This document shows, piece by piece, positions 22,958 through 25,614 of a DNA stretch of 25,614 nt. The stretch is taken from NCBI GenBank assembly GCA_036444215.1, contig JAZGAA010000022.1:1-25614 (forward strand), read 5' to 3'. The position numbers and the translations under genes were made by a program. Numbering within the stretch: the first letter of the stretch is position 1; the number at the start of each line of letters is the position of its first letter. Source of the stretch: CAJVXI01 sp036444215. Its GTDB lineage: Bacteria; Patescibacteriota; Minisyncoccia; UBA6257; UBA9933. The notes under the pieces are model-generated. The model was given only the letters and a program-made list of their open reading frames with translations, made no database searches and was not told the origin of the DNA.

Positions 22958-24429
22958 TTTACGTAGAATTTTTTCTTAATTTCTTCTTCAATGCCAGATT
23001 CAAATTCTTCTTTCTTTTCGCGCGCTGCTTTGGTCAATTTTTCAAGTTCGCTGTCCGATAATTTTCCTAAATCCTGAATCCTAAATTCTAAATCGTTTTT
23101 TGTATTTTTCTTCGGGTCCTCAATTACTTCGTCAAGTAAGATTGATAAAATTTGTCCAACTTTCGGACCTGGTTCTGTTTTTGTAATTTCCATTACTTTT
23201 AGCCCGTTAATTTTTAACATTTTCGGTGAAATCGGATCTTGTTTTACTTTTTCAATCATAAACAACAAGTGGCGGATTTTATAAGGAATTGCTTTTGGCA
23301 CTCCTGAACCGATGCGGTCTGCTTGGCGAACTTTTATAAAATCATCAACATTCTCCGGGCCAACTCTGCGCAAGAATCTTCGGACTCCGGCTTCTGTTAC
23401 TTCGCCGACATTGTAATAAAAAAGGTGAAATCGGACAAGGTGAATTATTCTTTCCGCCAAATTTTTCGGAAAGTGAAGCCGGTCTAAAATTATTGCTGTC
23501 ATTTTAGCGCCAACAATTTCATGGTTGTAAAAAGTTGAATCAGGGCCATCACCGACTTTGGTTTTTGGTTTGCCAACATCATGTAAAAGAGAGGCAATTC
23601 GTACCTCAAGAGAGTAATTATTTTTAGAGGCATAATCCAATGCTCTGAGATTGTGCTCCCAAATTGTATATATATGATGTTTGTTTTGGCCGATATCAAT
23701 ACCTTCCCGCAGTTCCGGAATTATATATTTTAACAAACCAAGGTTTTCCAGGATTTGGACGCCGTCTTTGGCGCGTTCACTCATAATAATTTTTATCAGT
23801 TCATCGCGAATTCGCTCTTTGGCAATCATTTCAAGCAAGCCGGCTTCTTTTTTAATTGCTTTAGCGGTTTTTTCTTCTATAGAGAAATCTAATTCCGCTG
23901 CTAAACGCACTGCCCGCATCATTCGTAAGGCGTCTTCATTAAATCTTTTTTTTGGTTCTCCAACAGTGCGGATTATTTTATTTTTTAAATTTTCTTGACC
24001 ATTAAACGGATCAATAATTTTTGTGAATTCTGCCGCGATAGCGTTAATTGTAAAATCGCGTCTGGCTAAATCTTCCTCAACTGTCTTAGCAAACTTAATT
24101 TCATCCGGATGCCGTTTGTCAGTGTATTTGCCCTCTAATCTAAAAGTAGTAATTTCAATAATTTTTAACTGCGGATCCTTGGATTTGGTTTTGACGGCAA
24201 CGGTGCCGAATTTATTTTCATAAACACTATCTGGAAATAATTTTTGAATTTCCTCGGGTTTTGCGTTGGTTGTAATGTCCCAATCTTTCGGCTCGCGGCT
24301 CATCAAAATATCACGCACACATCCACCAACAAGATAGGCCTGAAATTTGGCTTTTTGGAGTTTTTCTGAAATATCTTGAATTTCTTTTGGAATGCCTGTC
24401 CTGAGTTTTGCCGAAGGATTGATTTTCAT
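22954..24429 (-). CDS. cca: CCA tRNA nucleotidyltransferase with HD domain
   Basis: Adds CCA to tRNA 3' ends; all six tRNAs in this window lack an encoded CCA, so the enzyme should be essential here. The 491-residue protein has the class II poly(A)-polymerase head (YLVGGCVRD 32-40, DWD 49-51 metal site, ARRDFTINA 122-130), the helical neck with NEDALRMMRAVRLAAEL (164-180) and an HD domain (LLHDVGKP with His283-Asp284). Residues 4-12 (NPSAKLRTG) are coded by a dispersed repeat (24398-24419), and the C-terminal NDLEFRIQDLG by a word repeat (23066-23094). Conserved sequence starts near residue 14. TATAAT (24442-24437) ends 8 bases before the A of the ATG, which suggests leaderless initiation. 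It is divergent from the tRNA cluster. Confidence 0.95.
   Translation of the reverse strand: MKINPSAKLRTGIPKEIQDISEKLQKAKFQAYLVGGCVRDILMSREPKDWDITTNAKPEEIQKLFPDSVYENKFGTVAVKTKSKDPQLKIIEITTFRLEGKYTDKRHPDEIKFAKTVEEDLARRDFTINAIAAEFTKIIDPFNGQENLKNKIIRTVGEPKKRFNEDALRMMRAVRLAAELDFSIEEKTAKAIKKEAGLLEMIAKERIRDELIKIIMSERAKDGVQILENLGLLKYIIPELREGIDIGQNKHHIYTIWEHNLRALDYASKNNYSLEVRIASLLHDVGKPKTKVGDGPDSTFYNHEIVGAKMTAIILDRLHFPKNLAERIIHLVRFHLFYYNVGEVTEAGVRRFLRRVGPENVDDFIKVRQADRIGSGVPKAIPYKIRHLLFMIEKVKQDPISPKMLKINGLKVMEITKTEPGPKVGQILSILLDEVIEDPKKNTKNDLEFRIQDLGKLSDSELEKLTKAAREKKEEFESGIEEEIKKKFYVK
23066..23094. repeat. Word repeat in the 3' part of cca
   Basis: Near-tandem units of cctaaatcctgaat and cctaaattctaaat, read in frame on the minus strand as DLEFRIQDLG in a charged C-terminal extension. 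Confidence 0.55.
24398..24419. repeat. In-frame dispersed repeat in cca
   Basis: GTCCTGAG-TTTTG-CCGAAGGAT is an inverted, degenerate copy of the intergenic repeat at 3871-3891. It is read on the minus strand as NPSAKLRTG near the Cca N-terminus. Confidence 0.75.
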
Positions 24430-24436
24430 TGAATTT

Positions 24437-24479
24437 ATTATAAACTAAAAACTAATAAACTAAAAACTAATAAACTAAT
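24437..24479. repeat. 15-bp tandem repeat in the cca/tRNA-Arg divergent region, with cca -10
   Basis: TAAACTAAAAACTAA is present twice exactly (24441-24455, 24456-24470), followed by a partial copy. Minus-strand TATAAT at 24442-24437 overlaps its edge and is a likely -10 for cca. The same words are found inside tsaD. Confidence 0.75.
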
Positions 24480-24482
24480 TTT

Positions 24483-24554
24483 GTCCTCGTAGTGAAACGG
24501 ATATCACGTCTGCCTTCGAAGCAGTTATTGGGGGTTCGAATCCCTCCGAGGACG
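24483..24554 (+). tRNA. tRNA-Arg(TCG)
   Basis: A 72-base cloverleaf: acceptor GTCCTCG/CGAGGAC, D arm GTGAAACGGATATCAC, anticodon stem CTGC/GCAG with loop CTTCGAA giving TCG (codon CGA), and T arm GGGGG-TTCGAAT-CCCTC. The discriminator is G24554; no CCA. First of a three-tRNA cluster divergent from cca. Confidence 0.94.
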
Positions 24555-24566
24555 CATGATGGTTTT

Positions 24567-24640
24567 GCGCCCATAGCTCAATTTGGCAGAGCAGGAAGCT
24601 CTTAACTTCAAGGTTCTAGGTTCGAGTCCTAGTGGGCGCA
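24567..24640 (+). tRNA. tRNA-Lys(CTT)
   Basis: A 74-base cloverleaf: acceptor GCGCCCA/TGGGCGC, D arm GCTC-AATTTGGCA-GAGC, anticodon loop CTCTTAA giving CTT (codon AAG), T arm CTAGG-TTCGAGT-CCTAG, discriminator A24640, no CCA. It lies 12 bases after tRNA-Arg. Confidence 0.95.
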
Positions 24641-24652
24641 CATAATTTTTGT

Positions 24653-24658
24653 TATAAT
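24653..24658 (+). promoter_or_regulatory. Extended -10 for tRNA-Gly
   Basis: TGTTATAAT (24650-24658) sits 9 bases before the first base of tRNA-Gly. The -35 is not convincing. It suggests that tRNA-Gly can be transcribed apart from tRNA-Arg/Lys. Confidence 0.5.
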
Positions 24659-24667
24659 AGCAAAATT

Positions 24668-24739
24668 GCGGGAGTAATTCAGTAGCAGAATGCTTCCTTG
24701 CCAAGGAAGATGTCGCGGGTGCAAGTCCCGTCTCCCGCT
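24668..24739 (+). tRNA. tRNA-Gly(GCC) with altered D and T loops
   Basis: A 72-base cloverleaf: acceptor GCGGGAG/CTCCCGC, anticodon stem CTTCC/GGAAG, loop TTGCCAA giving GCC, discriminator T24739, no CCA. The T loop reads TGCAAGT (T54 G55 C56 A57 A58) where the other five tRNAs here have TTCGA-type loops. The D loop reads AGTAGCA, with A at position 18 and G at 19, where the others have GG. So the G18-psi55 elbow pair is replaced by A18/G55, while G19-C56 is kept. A GTGCAA T loop is known from staphylococcal peptidoglycan glycyl-tRNAs. All stems are intact, so this does not look like a decayed gene. Confidence 0.92.
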
Positions 24740-24790
24740 CAGGCCTTGCGCTATTTGAGTAAAATAGTGTAAAATATAATTGGCTAAAAA

Positions 24791-24816
24791 CCCTCATACT
24801 TAAATCTAAGTGTGGG
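24791..24816 (+). ncRNA. Possible short two-hairpin RNA leader or sRNA
   Basis: TATAAT (24775-24780) is followed by a 9-bp hairpin with two G-U pairs (24791-24816) and then the terminator at 24823-24851. Together they could form an RNA of about 65 bases. It could equally be trailer sequence of the tRNA-Gly transcript. Confidence 0.3.
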
Positions 24817-24822
24817 ATAAAT

Positions 24823-24851
24823 AAAAATCCGCTTGTGAGGAGCGGATTTTT
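24823..24851. terminator. Intrinsic terminator after the tRNA cluster
   Basis: AAAAATCCGC (24823-24832) and GCGGATTTTT (24842-24851) form a perfect 10-bp stem with a 9-base loop and a built-in T-tract. It can work on both strands. Confidence 0.85.
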
Positions 24852-24854
24852 AGT

Positions 24855-24882
24855 TTGGTAAAATTATGGAATTTGATATAAT
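24855..24882 (+). promoter_or_regulatory. Promoter of the PrsW-like gene, probably leaderless
   Basis: TTGGTA (24855-24860), 16 bases, TATAAT (24877-24882) with an upstream TG (extended -10). Seven bases separate TATAAT from the ATG at 24890, so transcription would start at or next to the start codon. Confidence 0.6.
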
Positions 24883-24889
24883 ATATTTA

Positions 24890-25309
24890 ATGGATAAATT
24901 CACCAGCGATGTTTTTCGTTTTATTTCTTTAATAATTATCGCCATAGTTTTGCCTTTATTTTTAATACCGATTATTAAAATTATCGGGTATTCGGAAATT
25001 ATAGAAGAAATTGCCAAGGCAATGGTGGTATTTTTCGTTGTTTTAGAACTCCCAACTTTTAGAAAAAAAATCGCCGGAGCTATCATCTTTGGTTTAATTT
25101 TCGCCTTGTCAGAAAGCATTTTTTATCTAACTAATATTTTCCAACTCGGAGATTTTAGTATTTTTTGGCAGCGTCTCGTTTTGACAACCCCGCTTCATAT
25201 TATTACTGCCTTAGTAATTTTACTACCAGCCCTAAAAAATAAATTTTTAATTTTCGCCGGACTTTTCTTCGCAATTATTTTTCACTTATTGTTTAATTAT
25301 TTAATATAA
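24890..25309 (+). CDS. PrsW-family intramembrane metalloprotease-like protein
   Basis: A short (139-residue) integral membrane protein with about four hydrophobic helices. It carries the PrsW/CPBP-like pattern: E39-E40-x2-K43 (EEIAKAM) in one helix, F71-x3-E75 (FALSE) in the next, His103 (TTPLHIITA) and H132-x3-N136 (FHLLFN) in the last. These residues are the presumed metal ligands of intramembrane proteases that cut anti-sigma factors or other membrane substrates. The start is set at the ATG at 24890, because the promoter's TATAAT lies between it and the in-frame ATG at 24866. No anti-sigma factor or obvious substrate is adjacent. It is a single gene following the tRNA terminator. The family call is good; the substrate is unknown. 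Confidence 0.78.
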   Translation: MDKFTSDVFRFISLIIIAIVLPLFLIPIIKIIGYSEIIEEIAKAMVVFFVVLELPTFRKKIAGAIIFGLIFALSESIFYLTNIFQLGDFSIFWQRLVLTTPLHIITALVILLPALKNKFLIFAGLFFAIIFHLLFNYLI

Positions 25310-25312
25310 TCC

Positions 25313-25337
25313 ATTATTGGAGTCCGACTCCAATAAT
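25313..25337. repeat. Perfect palindromic hairpin after the PrsW-like gene
   Basis: ATTATTGGAGT (25313-25323) and ACTCCAATAAT (25327-25337) are exact inverse arms around CCG, 3 bases after the stop codon. There is no T-tract, so it may be a dispersed palindrome serving as a transcript end or stabiliser. Confidence 0.7.
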
Positions 25338-25352
25338 TAGATGTTGTTATTA

Positions 25353-25380
25353 TTGAATTTTATTATTAATGTTGTATAAT
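25353..25380 (+). promoter_or_regulatory. Promoter of the last gene
   Basis: TTGAAT (25353-25358), a 16-base spacer and TATAAT (25375-25380). The start codon follows 15 bases after the -10, so a short leader of about 8 bases is expected. Confidence 0.6.
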
Positions 25381-25395
25381 ATAAGTAAATAAAAT

Positions 25396-25614
25396 ATGAA
25401 AACTAAAATTTTGAGAATACTACTTTATTATTCGGCTATTTTTGTAACAATTTTGATTATTGGCGGATTTTATACAGCACGGTCAGGAAAAGAAATTATT
25501 TCAAATCTTTTGTTTTTGCCGGTGGTAATTTTCCTTTGGATTACCGTTATCCAGCTATATAAAATTAAAAAAAACAGAAAAATAAAAGCAATAAACTTAG
25601 ACAAAAATTCTTCT
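25396..25614 (+). CDS. Small membrane protein, unknown function (3' end outside window)
   Basis: The frame is open from the ATG at 25396 to the window end, with 73 residues visible. Two membrane helices are clear: about 8-25 (LLYYSAIFVTILIIGGFY) and about 38-55 (LLFLPVVIFLWITVIQLY). They are joined by a short polar loop (TARSGKEIISN) and followed by a strongly basic stretch (KIKKNRKIKA). I do not recognise a family. A promoter-like TTGAAT/TATAAT lies upstream, and there is no SD. It could be a pilus- or phage-type small membrane component, but there is nothing to decide it. Confidence 0.7.
   Translation, partial: MKTKILRILLYYSAIFVTILIIGGFYTARSGKEIISNLLFLPVVIFLWITVIQLYKIKKNRKIKAINLDKNSS

Noticed and set aside
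24441..24479. CRISPR-like array
   Set aside because: The repeat is 15 bases, directly adjacent copies, no spacers and no cas genes.
24525..24797. 90-residue minus-strand frame across the tRNA-Arg/Lys/Gly cluster
   Set aside because: It is antisense to three good tRNA genes; peptides such as GLEPRTLKLRAS are typical false translations of tRNA genes.

Overview
The window looks like a piece of a Candidate Phyla Radiation (Patescibacteria) chromosome, most likely Parcubacteria-like. This is inferred from AT-rich, tightly packed core genes, short forms of several families, a prepilin of the kind common in these bacteria, core genes without Shine-Dalgarno (SD) sites, six tRNA genes without an encoded CCA, and many small palindromic and 'word' repeats inside and between genes. 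No rRNA, CRISPR array, insertion sequence or phage module was seen.

Layout. The 3' end of a RelA/SpoT gene (+) converges on parB-parA (-). A repeat-rich gap, tRNA-Leu(CAA) (+) and a small unknown gene (+) with its own promoter follow. From about 2.96 to 17.65 kb everything is on the minus strand and reads, in transcription order: tRNA-Ala(CGC)-tsaD, a giant prepilin/beta-rich surface protein, rodA, mltG, rpoB-rpoC, rpsF-ssb-rpsR and a PAP2 phosphatase. Upstream of that lies a small independent unit (promoter, zinc-ribbon-like protein, a broken Cys-rich microprotein, terminator). Next is a minus-strand run cca-murI-tRNA-Pro(CGG)-glmS-copA. Divergent from cca are tRNA-Arg(TCG), tRNA-Lys(CTT) and tRNA-Gly(GCC), a terminator, a PrsW-like membrane protease and the start of a two-helix membrane protein.

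How the genes work together. GlmS, MurI, the PAP2 phosphatase, RodA and MltG cover precursor supply, lipid carrier recycling, polymerisation and glycan release in peptidoglycan synthesis. RpoB/RpoC, S6, S18, SSB, TsaD, Cca and the tRNAs serve transcription, replication and translation. ParA/ParB segregate the chromosome, RelA handles stress signalling and CopA exports copper.

Main observations. (1) Palindromic repeat elements sit in frame inside at least seven unrelated, mostly essential genes. Two copies, in mltG and tsaD, encode nearly the same peptide and differ by compensatory base-pair changes. (2) tsaD and glmS each begin one nucleotide after the 3' end of a tRNA gene. (3) tRNA-Gly carries a linked change at the usual G18 and T55 positions, recalling non-ribosomal glycyl-tRNAs of staphylococci. 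(4) A type IV prepilin head is fused to about 540 residues of beta-rich repeats behind a 23-bp tandemly duplicated promoter/start. (5) A 54-residue Cys-rich microprotein is interrupted by one in-frame TGA.
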